The notes: generated by a model from the letters alone, not told the origin. A DNA stretch of 14,934 nt from an uncultured Flavobacteriaceae bacterium (GCA_937901915.1 CALGUD010000081.1:1-14934); one strand, 5' to 3'; counted from the stretch's first letter, positions 1 through 7,957 are shown. Made by a program: numbers and translations.

Positions 1-37
1 AATGAACTCCACTCAACTGTTTCTCCTTAAGCGGCTG

Positions 38-68
38 CAAATATATAACGCTTTTCCGGTTCCAACAA
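38..68 (-). promoter_or_regulatory. Strong leftward Bacteroidota-type promoter firing out of the window
   Basis: Read on the minus strand, positions 45-38 are TATATTTG, an exact match to the flavobacterial -7 element TANNTTTG. Two TTG triplets (68-66 and 65-63) lie 20 and 17 nt upstream, within the accepted TTG-N17-23 spacing. Transcription would start near position 32 and run off the left edge. The leader visible here is GC-richer than the flanking DNA, and the last bases before the edge read GAGTTCATT. This is the best promoter match in the window. I infer it drives a stable RNA or another highly expressed gene to the left, which cannot be seen. Confidence 0.7.
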
Positions 69-182
69 ATCATTTTAAATTATTTTTTTAGAAGAACATT
101 AATTTAGATGTTTTTAAAAACAACTCTCTTTATTTAAGAAGAAAAGAGCCTCTAATTTAAGGATTTTTTTAATCCTGTACAA

Positions 183-857
183 CTAATTTTCTAAAGAAGT
201 TTTTTCTCCGGACCATTTGTTGGTTAATGAAGGAAAATCGAATTCCAAAGCTGTAGGTTGCTCTTCTAGTCCGCCTGAAATGAAAGCTCTCTGCAAAATA
301 TCTTCAATTAAATAATCTTCATGAATATTATCAGGGTCATAAACTTCTTTCAGCGAAATTTTAAATAAACTGGCTGTAGTATTGTACCAGAAAGCCCTCC
401 ACCCGTTACGTAACTCTTTTACAAGGTCAAAAGCAGTGCTTCCGGTTTGCCTGTAAATAAGCTTAACCAGTATCTGTCCTTCAGTGCGGGTAAGTTTTTT
501 TAATTCATCTGAAAACTCACCTTCAATATATTTTTGAAGCTTTCGGGTGTACTTCCTTCTTTTGGATTTTTTCTTAATCGAGCTTAAAGTATCATTTAAT
601 TTTTCTAATCGATCAGAGGCAAGTTTAGCATAAGGATAAACTTTTAATGTTTTTCTTTTAAGAATATAATACCTGTATCTATCTTCTTTTGAGTCGAACT
701 TTAAAGGCTGAAAAACAATGACCGGTTCTAAGTCAACATAAGAACGGGGAATAGAATCCCCTTCAAAAAAATAATATTGCAAGGGTATAGAATCGCCCTC
801 AATTTCATCTACCTGAGAATAGCTGAATGACATTACAATCGAACAAAATATGATCAT
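183..857 (-). CDS. DUF4294 family exported protein
   Basis: The product is about 224 residues and belongs, by recognition, to the DUF4294 family, small proteins of unknown function nearly restricted to Bacteroidota. The conserved core includes a basic stretch LKRKTLKVYPYAKLASDRL, then a segment around LTRTEGQILVKLIYRQTG, and a Trp-rich WRAFWYNTTA motif before an acidic YDPDN...EDYLIEDILQRAF region. The frame is open up to an ATG at 926, but I prefer the ATG at 857. It is preceded by a purine-rich GAAGAGA, it begins a hydrophobic stretch (IIFCSIVMSFSYS) typical of a signal peptide ending just before Gln, and a promoter-like TAATTTTG lies inside the longer version. The hydrophobic stretch has no basic residue in front when the short start is used, which is a mild argument against it. 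Weak hairpins lie after the stop (160-176, 126-148), but none is a convincing terminator. Function is unknown. Confidence 0.8.
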   Translation of the reverse strand: MIIFCSIVMSFSYSQVDEIEGDSIPLQYYFFEGDSIPRSYVDLEPVIVFQPLKFDSKEDRYRYYILKRKTLKVYPYAKLASDRLEKLNDTLSSIKKKSKRRKYTRKLQKYIEGEFSDELKKLTRTEGQILVKLIYRQTGSTAFDLVKELRNGWRAFWYNTTASLFKISLKEVYDPDNIHEDYLIEDILQRAFISGGLEEQPTALEFDFPSLTNKWSGEKTSLEN

Positions 858-895
858 TATTCTCTTCACACCACTAACATAAATAAGTTTCAACA

Positions 896-903
896 CAAAA
901 TTA
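896..903 (-). promoter_or_regulatory. -7 element for the DUF4294 gene
   Basis: The minus strand reads TAATTTTG here, an exact TANNTTTG. Transcription would begin near 889, giving a leader of about 30 nt before the ATG at 857 but excluding the ATG at 926. No clear -33 TTG is present at the expected distance, so support is moderate. Confidence 0.4.
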
Positions 904-974
904 CTAAATAACGAAATTACATTCATATAATTATAGTGATATTTAGTATTTTCGTATCCTTAAAAATATAATCT

Positions 975-2063
975 ATGACTAAAAAAAGTATACTTAATAA
1001 AAAATCGCTTGACTTTCTTGAAAAATACCTAAACAATGCTTCGCCAACGGGTTACGAATCCGAAGGGCAAAAAATATGGATGGATTATTTAAAACCCTAT
1101 GTTGACACTTTTATAACCGATATATACGGGACTGCAGTAGGAGTAATTAACCCCGATGCCAAATACAAAGTGGTTATTGAAGGACATTCTGATGAAATAT
1201 CATGGTACGTTAATTATATTACCGATGATGGATTGATTTATGTGATTAGGAATGGCGGGAGTGATCATCAAATAGCTCCATCTAAAGTAGTTAATATTCA
1301 TACAAAAAAAGGAATTGTTAAAGGTGTCTTCGGCTGGCCAGCAATCCATACAAGAAGTAATGACAAAGAAGAAGCTCCTAAACTTGATAATATATTTATT
1401 GATATAGGTGCAAAAGGCAAAGATGAAGTTGAAAAACTGGGTGTTCACGTAGGATGTGTTATTACATATCCGGATGAATTTTTTATTCTCAATAACGATA
1501 AGTTTGTATGCAGAGCTATTGATAACCGTGCAGGTGGTTTTATGATTGCGGAGGTGGCCCGCTTGTTGAGTGAAAATAAAAAGAAATTGCCATTCGGACT
1601 TTATATCACCAATTCTGTACAGGAAGAAATTGGACTGAGGGGAGCCGAAATGATCACACAAACAATTAAACCTAATATTGCTATTGTAACCGATGTTTGT
1701 CATGATACCACTACCCCTATGATTGAAAAAAAGAAACAAGGTCTCACCGAGATTGGCAAGGGTCCGGTAATTTCTTATGCCCCCGCGGTACAAAATAATC
1801 TACGCGAATTAATTATTGAGACTGCTGAAAAAAATAAAATTCCTTTTCAACGAATGGCTTCATCACGCTATACCGGTACAGATACCGATGCTTTTGCTTA
1901 TAGCAATGGCGGAGTTGCTTCCGCGTTAATATCATTACCTCTTCGTTATATGCATACCACTGTAGAGATGGTCCATAAAAATGATGTGGAAAATGTAATA
2001 AAGTTGATTTATGAAACCCTTCTCTCCCTAAAAGGGGATGATAATTTTAGTTACTTTGATTAA
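975..2063 (+). CDS. M42 family metallopeptidase (aminopeptidase)
   Basis: This is a 362-residue cytoplasmic zinc or cobalt aminopeptidase of MEROPS family M42 (glutamyl aminopeptidase/FrvX-type), whose members form large self-compartmentalised assemblies that trim N-terminal residues from peptides. The metal ligands can be placed. His71 is in GHSDE, Asp183 is the bridging ligand in AIDNR, Glu217/Glu218 in QEEIGLRGA provide the catalytic base and a ligand, Asp240 is in VTD, and His327 is in RYMHT. Length is normal for the family and no signal peptide is present. The ATG at 975 follows an A/T-rich leader without Shine-Dalgarno, as usual in this phylum. A near-match -7 element TATTTTCG lies at 947-954. 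The next gene, a Nudix hydrolase, starts 6 nt after the stop, so the two are probably co-transcribed. The exact peptide specificity cannot be read from sequence. Confidence 0.93.
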   Translation: MTKKSILNKKSLDFLEKYLNNASPTGYESEGQKIWMDYLKPYVDTFITDIYGTAVGVINPDAKYKVVIEGHSDEISWYVNYITDDGLIYVIRNGGSDHQIAPSKVVNIHTKKGIVKGVFGWPAIHTRSNDKEEAPKLDNIFIDIGAKGKDEVEKLGVHVGCVITYPDEFFILNNDKFVCRAIDNRAGGFMIAEVARLLSENKKKLPFGLYITNSVQEEIGLRGAEMITQTIKPNIAIVTDVCHDTTTPMIEKKKQGLTEIGKGPVISYAPAVQNNLRELIIETAEKNKIPFQRMASSRYTGTDTDAFAYSNGGVASALISLPLRYMHTTVEMVHKNDVENVIKLIYETLLSLKGDDNFSYFD

Positions 2064-2069
2064 ATTTGA

Positions 2070-2621
2070 ATGGATGAGTATATTGACATCTTAGATGAAA
2101 ATGGAAATTACACAGGTGAAAAAATCCTTAAGTCTGAAGCACATTCAAAAGGATTTTTTCACCCTACTGTTCATATTTGGGTCTATACCGTTAAGGGTGA
2201 GTTATTATTACAAAAAAGAGCTGCTACCAAGAAAACTTTTCCCGATTTATGGGATGTTTCTGTTGCCGGACATATTGGTGCAGGTGAAGATATACTTGAT
2301 TCTGCAATTAGAGAAGTTCAGGAAGAACTTGGTATACACCTTCAAAAAAACGAACTTGTAAAAATAGGCATTCATAAAAGTGAACAAAAACATACTGATA
2401 ATTTTATTGATCGTGAATTCCATCATATTTTTATAAGTGAATTAAAAACTTCGCCTCAAAAATTAAAACTTCAGGAAAGTGAAGTAAGCGATGTAAAGCT
2501 TATCTCAATAAATGATTTTGAAAGAGTCATAGAAAACAAAGATTTACAGAAAGATTATGTGGTTTTAGATCAAACCTATTATGATCTTGTTTTACCTTCT
2601 GTTAAGAAGATGTTGCTTTAA
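2070..2621 (+). CDS. Nudix hydrolase, IPP-isomerase-like subgroup
   Basis: The 183-residue protein carries a perfect Nudix box (G-x5-E-x7-REUxEExGU) from Gly67 to Ile89, with Glu73, Arg81, Glu82, Glu85, Glu86 and Gly88 in place. These residues bind the Mg2+ that hydrolyses nucleoside-diphosphate-linked substrates. The region just before the box (LLLQKRAATKK...PDLWDVSVAGH) resembles isopentenyl-diphosphate isomerase and YfcD-type Nudix proteins. The length and the opening DEYIDILDENGNYTG match the YfcD-like hydrolases rather than a true isomerase, so I do not call it idi. The substrate is unknown. It begins 6 nt after the M42 peptidase stop, consistent with one transcript. A 40-nt A/T-rich gap without an evident terminator separates it from the next gene. 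Confidence 0.9.
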   Translation: MDEYIDILDENGNYTGEKILKSEAHSKGFFHPTVHIWVYTVKGELLLQKRAATKKTFPDLWDVSVAGHIGAGEDILDSAIREVQEELGIHLQKNELVKIGIHKSEQKHTDNFIDREFHHIFISELKTSPQKLKLQESEVSDVKLISINDFERVIENKDLQKDYVVLDQTYYDLVLPSVKKMLL

Positions 2622-2661
2622 TTATATGACTTATGTTTTACATTTACATTAATTTAGTGGT

Positions 2662-4584
2662 ATGATAAATACTATTGCCGAACGTATTGCTGATTTTTTA
2701 AAACAATATCCTCCTTTTAATTTTCTTGAAAAGGAACAACTTTATGATATTGCCACACAGGTAAAGGTTATTTACCTTGAAAAAGACAAAGTGGTATTTA
2801 ATCAAAATGAAAAAGTACATACACAATTTTATGTAGTTCATAAAGGAGCTATTGCTTTGGAAGCCCTACTAAATGATAAAAAAACTCCTATAGACAAGTG
2901 TGATGAGGGTGATGTTTTTGGATTAAGACCTTTAATAGCTAAGGAAAGTTATGTAATGACTGCATATGCCGAGGAAGAATCAATTTTATATGCGATCCCT
3001 ATTGAAGTTTTCAAACCCATTGTGGAAAAGAATATCCAGGTCGGAACTTTTTTAATTGAAAGTTTTGCATCCAATACCAGAAACCCATATTCTAAAGAGC
3101 ACAAAGGGAGATTGTATATTGAGAATATAGAAAATGATTCTGAAAGAAAAACGGAACTGATTGATATTCAACCTGCAAAATTCAGGAAAAAAATAGTTAC
3201 TTGCAATAAAAATGACCGGGCACAGGATATTGCTAAAATGATGAGTAATCACAGGGTAGGTTCGGTTATAGTTACTGAAAATGAGATTCCAATTGGCATT
3301 ATAACCGACCGGGATTTCAGGAATAAAATAGCTACGGGTCTCTACCCTATTGATACTCATGCTTCTGAAATTATGACTTCACCGGTAATTTGCTATACAC
3401 CGGATATTACTATTGCACAAGCACAGGTAGCTATGATGAAGCATAAAGTAAGTCAATTTTGCATTACGGAAGATGGAACACCTAATTCTAAACTTCTTGG
3501 AATTATATCAGAACATGATATTGTTGTTTCACAAGGCACAAATCCTTCTGTTTTAATGAGGGCTATAAAACGTGCTACAAAAACTAAAGAGCTAAAAGAG
3601 ATTAGAAAAAAAATAAATAATTTGCTCAGGGGATATATTCAGCAAAATATCCCTCTTACCCATATATCAAAAATAATAACAGAGCTCAATGATGCCACTA
3701 TTAAAAGAGCTATAGTCCTTTCATTGGATAAAATGGAGACTTCTCCTCCTGTTAAATTTGCATGGATGTCGCTGGGGAGCCAGGGAAGAAAAGAGCAACT
3801 ACTCACTACCGACCAGGATAATGCTATTGTTTTTGAAGATGTAAAAAATGCCCAGCTTGAAGAAGTCAGGTCGTACTTTTTAACATTAGCCAACCTGGTA
3901 AACAAAGCTTTAAACAAGATAGGTTTTGCATATTGCCCTGCAGAGATGATGGCCAATAACCCAAAATGGTGTCTATCCTTGTCCGAATGGAAAAATCAGT
4001 TTACACAATGGATTGTATCGCCGGGTAATGAAGAAATTCTATTATGTTCCATATTTTTTGATTATGATGTTTCCTACGGTGATGTTTCACTTATTAATGA
4101 ATTAAGTGATCATATTTTTGTCACTACTAAAAGTAATCCTATTTTCTTTACCCACCTAGGCAAAAGTGTTCTTATGAACCCTTCTCCCCTAGGTTTTTTC
4201 AGGCAATTTTTAGTTGAACAGGACGGAGAATATAAAGATTTTTTTGACCTGAAGAAGAGGGCTTTAATGCCAATTTCTGATGCTGGAAGACTGTTAATAC
4301 TATACCATCAGGTAAAAAATATAAATAATACAGCGGAACGTTTTGAAAAACTGGCCGATTTGGAGCCCGAAAATAAAGAGTTGTACCTTTCCTGTTCATA
4401 CGCTTCAAAAGCTTTATTAAAGTTCAGGGCAAAACACGGGCTTATGCATAATGATTCAGGTAGATATATAGAACTTGCCAAACTGACAAAAGAAGAAAAA
4501 ATAAAATTAAAAAGATGCTTCAAGTCCATTAGGGATGTACAGGAACTTATTCAACTAAGGTTTAAATTAGCTCATATACTATAA
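2662..4584 (+). CDS. cNMP-binding/CBS/DUF294 nucleotidyltransferase-like protein
   Basis: This 640-residue multidomain protein is probably a cytosolic regulator. A cyclic-nucleotide-binding fold spans about residues 18-135 (FYVVHKGAIAL, then GDVFGL). Two CBS motifs at about 180-240 and 240-300 (HRVGSVIVTE..GIITDRD and HKVSQFCITE..GIISEHD) are of the type that binds adenine nucleotides. A DUF294 domain follows, with the nucleotidyltransferase-like signature GSQGRKE at 372-378 and TTDQDN at 382-387, in which Asp384 and Asp386 would be metal ligands as in GlnD. The C-terminal DUF294 output domain fills about 500-640. Its stop overlaps the exonuclease start by one base (TAATG), implying coupled translation. 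In many bacteria this pair sits with acetate symporter and acs genes, as here. By architecture it senses nucleotides and may modify a partner, but no substrate is established to my knowledge. Confidence 0.9.
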   Translation: MINTIAERIADFLKQYPPFNFLEKEQLYDIATQVKVIYLEKDKVVFNQNEKVHTQFYVVHKGAIALEALLNDKKTPIDKCDEGDVFGLRPLIAKESYVMTAYAEEESILYAIPIEVFKPIVEKNIQVGTFLIESFASNTRNPYSKEHKGRLYIENIENDSERKTELIDIQPAKFRKKIVTCNKNDRAQDIAKMMSNHRVGSVIVTENEIPIGIITDRDFRNKIATGLYPIDTHASEIMTSPVICYTPDITIAQAQVAMMKHKVSQFCITEDGTPNSKLLGIISEHDIVVSQGTNPSVLMRAIKRATKTKELKEIRKKINNLLRGYIQQNIPLTHISKIITELNDATIKRAIVLSLDKMETSPPVKFAWMSLGSQGRKEQLLTTDQDNAIVFEDVKNAQLEEVRSYFLTLANLVNKALNKIGFAYCPAEMMANNPKWCLSLSEWKNQFTQWIVSPGNEEILLCSIFFDYDVSYGDVSLINELSDHIFVTTKSNPIFFTHLGKSVLMNPSPLGFFRQFLVEQDGEYKDFFDLKKRALMPISDAGRLLILYHQVKNINNTAERFEKLADLEPENKELYLSCSYASKALLKFRAKHGLMHNDSGRYIELAKLTKEEKIKLKRCFKSIRDVQELIQLRFKLAHIL

Positions 4585-5249
4585 TGTTTCATTGGTTCAG
4601 TATAAAACAAAAGAAAAATCTTCCCGATTATTGGATAAGGTATAAAGATAGTTTTTCTCAAAAATTACATGAAAATATTAGTGAAGTTGAGTTTGTAGTT
4701 TTAGATACCGAAACAACAGGATTTGATTTTAAAAGTGATCGCATACTAAGTATAGGCGCTGTAAAAGTTGCCAGAAATGTTATTGATATAGCAAATTCAT
4801 TTGAAGTATACATTCATCAGGATAAATTTGATCCCAAAAGTGTAGAAATTCACGGTTTATTAAAAGATGGAATTGTTAAAAAAATCGCCGAGCATGAAGC
4901 TATTGTTCAATTTTTAGATTATGTCCAAAATTCAGTAATTGTTGCCCATCATGCTTACTTTGACATAAACATGATAAATGAAGCACTCAGGCGACATAAC
5001 TTGCCCAAGCTTAAAAACAAGGTCCTTGACACCGGCATACTTTACAGAGCCACCAGAATCAATACCAATTTAGTTGACAAACAAAAAAAGTACACATTAG
5101 ATGATATTGCTAATGCTTATGATATTTCATTAAAAGACAGGCATACTGCATCGGGTGATGCTTATATAACGGCTATTGCCTTTATAAAAATAATCAGCAA
5201 GCTTAATAAAAGCAACACCTTAAAAACAAAAAATTTATTCAGATTATAA
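4584..5249 (+). CDS. DEDDh 3'-5' exonuclease, DnaQ/PolC-type
   Basis: The 221-residue protein has the complete DEDDh exonuclease set. Exo I is VLDTETTG (Asp41, Glu43), Exo II is AHHAYFDINMI (Asp127), and Exo III is DRHTASGDAYIT (His187, Asp192). These coordinate two metals that remove nucleotides from 3' ends. About 30 residues precede the catalytic fold, and there is no polymerase or DNA-binding domain. It is therefore a stand-alone member rather than the replicative epsilon subunit, although related proteins are often annotated as DNA polymerase III epsilon. The start codon shares an A with the stop of the DUF294 gene. Its 3' end overlaps the 3' end of the opposing acs gene by 6 nt. Whether it acts on DNA, RNA or small oligonucleotides cannot be told from sequence. 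Co-occurrence with DUF294 suggests a role with that protein. Confidence 0.9.
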   Translation: MFHWFSIKQKKNLPDYWIRYKDSFSQKLHENISEVEFVVLDTETTGFDFKSDRILSIGAVKVARNVIDIANSFEVYIHQDKFDPKSVEIHGLLKDGIVKKIAEHEAIVQFLDYVQNSVIVAHHAYFDINMINEALRRHNLPKLKNKVLDTGILYRATRINTNLVDKQKKYTLDDIANAYDISLKDRHTASGDAYITAIAFIKIISKLNKSNTLKTKNLFRL

Positions 5250-7148
5250 GGCATTGTCTATAATTTCCTGTACAATATCAGGATTCAACAGTGTACTCGT
5301 GTCCCCCAGGTTTGATGTATCTTTGGATGCTATTTTTCTTAAAATCCGTCGCATAATTTTTCCGCTCCTTGTTTTCGGAAGACCGGGGACAAATTGTATT
5401 TTGTATGGTTTAGCTATTGGGCCAATGGTTTTAGCAACCAGTTCCCTGATTTCAGATTTTAAATCCTCGTTTTCAACTACATCATCATATGTTATAACAT
5501 AGGCATACAATGCATTCCCTTTTACGTCATGCGGAAAACCAACAACAGCACTTTCAACTACTTTCTCATGTTCATTTATTGCATTTTCTATAGGTGCGGT
5601 ACCTAAATTATGCCCGGATACAATAACTACATCATCTACCCTTCCTGTAATTCTGTAATTACCTTCCTTATCCCGTAAAGCACCGTCACCTGGGAAATAT
5701 TTTCCTGGAAACATTGAAAAATAAGTCTCTTTATACCTTTTATGATCTCCATAAATAGTCCTGGAAATTCCCGGCCAAGGATATTTAATTGCTAAAATAC
5801 CCTCATCGGTGGGTCCTGTGATTTCATTTCCCTTTTCATCCATTAGAACAGGTTGAATACCAGGCAGCGGTGTTGTGGCAAATGTGGGCTTTTGCTCAGT
5901 TACGCCGGCCAATGACGAGATAAGAATCCCTCCAGTTTCGGTTTGCCACCAGGTATCTGCAATAGGGCAATTTCTTTTACCCACATGCTCGTCATACCAA
6001 TGCCATGCCTCTTCATTAATTGGTTCTCCAACAGATCCTAATGCTTTTATGCTTGTAAGATCATATTTATCTACCAAGGATACCGGGTGCTTAGCAAGAG
6101 ATCTTATGGCCGTTGGTGCTGTGTAAAATTGATTTACTTTGTGTTTATCACATATTTGCCAAAAACGGCTATAATCGGGGTATGAAGGTATTCCTTCAAA
6201 CATAACCGTAGTTGCCCCTGTGGCAAGAGGCCCGTAAATTATATAACTATGCCCTGTTATCCAACCAACATCGGCAGTACACCAATAAATATCGTTTTTT
6301 TTATATTGAAAAACATTGCTAAACGTATAGGCAGTGTACACCATATATCCGGCACATGTATGCACCATACCTTTTGGTTTTCCTGTAGAACCGGAAGTAT
6401 ACAATATAAATAACATATCCTCTGCATCCATGACTTCAGCCGGACATATATCATTTACTTTCTTCAATTCATCGTGCCACCAGGCATCCTTTGCTGTCCA
6501 GTTTACTTCTTTGCCGGTACGTTTAAGTACTATGGATTTTTCTACAGATGGACAGTTCTCTAAAGCTTCATCAGCAATATCCTTAAGATTTATAACTTTA
6601 TCGCCCCTGTATCCTCCATCAGCTGTCAGTAAGATCTTGCAAGATGCATCATTAATCCTTGTGGCCAGGGCAGTTGCCGAAAAACCGGCAAAAACTACAG
6701 AATGTACTGCACCTATTCTTGCACAGGCTAGTACAGCCACCGCTAATTCAACAACCATAGGCATGTAAATACATACCCTGTCTCCCTTCCGAATCCCATT
6801 ATTTTTTAAAACATTGGCAACTTTACATACTTCACTATGTAGTTCTTTATATGTAATATACTTTGCTTCTTCTTTTGGGTCATTCGGTTCCCATATAATG
6901 GCTGTCTGAGCTCCCCGTTCTGCCAAATGCCGGTCTAGACAATTTTCAGTGATATTTAACTTTGCGCCTGAAAACCATTTCGTTTCCGGGATGGACCAAT
7001 CAAAATCCAGAACCTTATTCCATTCTTTATGCCAGTAAAATGATTTTGCTATTTCTGCCCAGAAGGATTCGGGGTCTTCTATGCTTTTATTATAAGCTTC
7101 TAAATAATCTTTGTTAGTAGTAATTTGAAAGTTTTCTAAAGTTTTCAT
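5244..7148 (-). CDS. acs: Acetyl-CoA synthetase (AMP-forming)
   Basis: This 634-residue ANL-superfamily enzyme converts acetate, ATP and CoA to acetyl-CoA through acetyl-AMP. The phosphate-binding loop TSGSTGKPKG is at 251-260. TWWQTETGG (399-407) contains Trp401, aligned with the acetate-pocket Trp that restricts substrates to short acids. Asp488 is in PGDGA, the hinge region is GRVDD (502-506), and the C-terminal PKTRSGKIMRR holds Lys597, equivalent to the catalytic lysine controlled by acetylation in other species. After the hinge the text is SGHNLGTAPIE, with Asn514 where Salmonella Acs has Arg526. The length is slightly short of the 650-residue proteobacterial enzyme. The minus-strand leader is long (about 255 nt to the next gene) and holds no promoter I can define. 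The stop lies inside the end of the exonuclease gene. Its placement near a DUF4212/symporter pair fits acetate scavenging. Confidence 0.96.
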   Translation of the reverse strand: MKTLENFQITTNKDYLEAYNKSIEDPESFWAEIAKSFYWHKEWNKVLDFDWSIPETKWFSGAKLNITENCLDRHLAERGAQTAIIWEPNDPKEEAKYITYKELHSEVCKVANVLKNNGIRKGDRVCIYMPMVVELAVAVLACARIGAVHSVVFAGFSATALATRINDASCKILLTADGGYRGDKVINLKDIADEALENCPSVEKSIVLKRTGKEVNWTAKDAWWHDELKKVNDICPAEVMDAEDMLFILYTSGSTGKPKGMVHTCAGYMVYTAYTFSNVFQYKKNDIYWCTADVGWITGHSYIIYGPLATGATTVMFEGIPSYPDYSRFWQICDKHKVNQFYTAPTAIRSLAKHPVSLVDKYDLTSIKALGSVGEPINEEAWHWYDEHVGKRNCPIADTWWQTETGGILISSLAGVTEQKPTFATTPLPGIQPVLMDEKGNEITGPTDEGILAIKYPWPGISRTIYGDHKRYKETYFSMFPGKYFPGDGALRDKEGNYRITGRVDDVVIVSGHNLGTAPIENAINEHEKVVESAVVGFPHDVKGNALYAYVITYDDVVENEDLKSEIRELVAKTIGPIAKPYKIQFVPGLPKTRSGKIMRRILRKIASKDTSNLGDTSTLLNPDIVQEIIDNAL

Positions 7149-7403
7149 TAAATATCATTGGTTTGATGTAAAAATATAAAAGTTTCATCTATTGGTGAAA
7201 TATTATCAAAAAGTAAAACTATGGTTTTCCCACACCTATTTTGAAGCAGATTATCAATCAGCTTAAACCTTTTGTCTCTATTTTTACTTAGAATGTTAAA
7301 AAACACAACAACTACATAATATAACCTGTAAATTATAACATACAACCGAAAAAGCTTTATTACAATGACTTAAGTATAATTACTAACACTAAATCCCAAA
7401 AAA

Positions 7404-7814
7404 ATGAAAAAAGACCTAACTATTGTATTATTATGTTTTACTATTTTCCTTACTTCCAATGCCCAGACCCAAATTGCAGCGGGCGAGAGAACAGATGGTG
7501 TATGGAGTGAACTAAGAAATGAGTGGGACATTGTTAGCAAAGATAATGATGACACCAGTTATTTTGAATTCAATGATAATTTCAAATTTCTAACCCACAA
7601 AACACCTGTAGCAGTTTCGATATATAAATTAAATTTACAAAAATACGACAGCAAATATCAATATTTTAATTTTGATGCGGTAAGTGATTCAGGACATAAA
7701 TACACAATGGTTGTAGATTATGAAAAAAGGATTATCCGGTTTACTTACAAAGATGAATACGAGAAAACCAGACTCGTTCAGCATAATATTAAAAAACTAA
7801 CCTACATAGAATAA
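7404..7814 (+). CDS. Small secreted protein of unknown function
   Basis: The 136-residue product opens with a clear Sec signal peptide: MKKD, a hydrophobic core LTIVLLCFTIFLTS, and a likely cleavage after SNA before QTQ. The mature part of about 115 residues is rich in Asp, Tyr, Phe and Lys, contains no Cys, and alternates hydrophobic and polar residues as a small beta-rich fold would. I recognise no family. It stands alone, divergent from acs and convergent with the GH1 gene. The ATG follows an AAAAAA run with no Shine-Dalgarno. A shared terminator hairpin lies about 65 nt after its stop. It is probably periplasmic or released, since there is no lipobox and no type IX secretion C-terminal domain. 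Confidence 0.75.
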   Translation: MKKDLTIVLLCFTIFLTSNAQTQIAAGERTDGVWSELRNEWDIVSKDNDDTSYFEFNDNFKFLTHKTPVAVSIYKLNLQKYDSKYQYFNFDAVSDSGHKYTMVVDYEKRIIRFTYKDEYEKTRLVQHNIKKLTYIE

Positions 7815-7878
7815 AAATATATAACCAATTACGGTTGATAAACTTAAAAACCCGAACTCAACACTTTTATTATGGAAA

Positions 7879-7906
7879 AAGGAGCAGCCAAATACAGTTG
7901 CTCCTT
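7879..7906. terminator. Bidirectional terminator between convergent genes
   Basis: An 8-bp perfect stem AAGGAGCA/TGCTCCTT is extended by a G-T and a C-G pair, closing an 8-nt loop. On the minus strand the stem runs into TTTTTCC, a good uridine tract for the GH1 gene. On the plus strand the tail is TTCTTATAT, weaker but usable for the small secreted-protein gene. Confidence 0.75.
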
Positions 7907-7957
7907 CTTATATATACTATTTAGGAATGATCCAGTATATCTCTTGCTGATACCTTC

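Noticed and set aside
110..121. Perfect 12-bp palindrome GTTTTTAAAAAC
   Set aside because: It is expected by chance in such A/T-rich DNA and has no partner copy or context.
126..176. Two weak hairpins after the DUF4294 stop (126-148 and 160-176)
   Set aside because: Stems are only 6 bp and A/T-rich, with poor uridine tails, so I do not call a terminator.
1200..1793. Long open frame on the minus strand inside the M42 peptidase gene
   Set aside because: It is a shadow of a gene with complete catalytic residues. The product is rich in Asn, Phe and Ile, without a recognisable fold.
2070..2621. Isopentenyl-diphosphate isomerase (idi)
   Set aside because: The Nudix box is of the hydrolase type and the protein matches YfcD-like hydrolases better. 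The region of similarity to Idi is limited to the segment before the box.
6334..6768. 144-codon open frame on the plus strand inside acs
   Set aside because: It is antisense to conserved Acs motifs and its composition reflects complementary codons only.
7148..7345. Open frame of 65 codons on the minus strand upstream of acs
   Set aside because: It starts in A/T-rich non-coding DNA and its product has no domain or signal peptide logic. It ends at the acs start, so it is better read as acs leader.
7149..7403. Possible riboswitch or sRNA in the 255-nt gap between acs and the secreted-protein gene
   Set aside because: I found no stable stems, no known riboswitch core and no clear promoter match on either strand.
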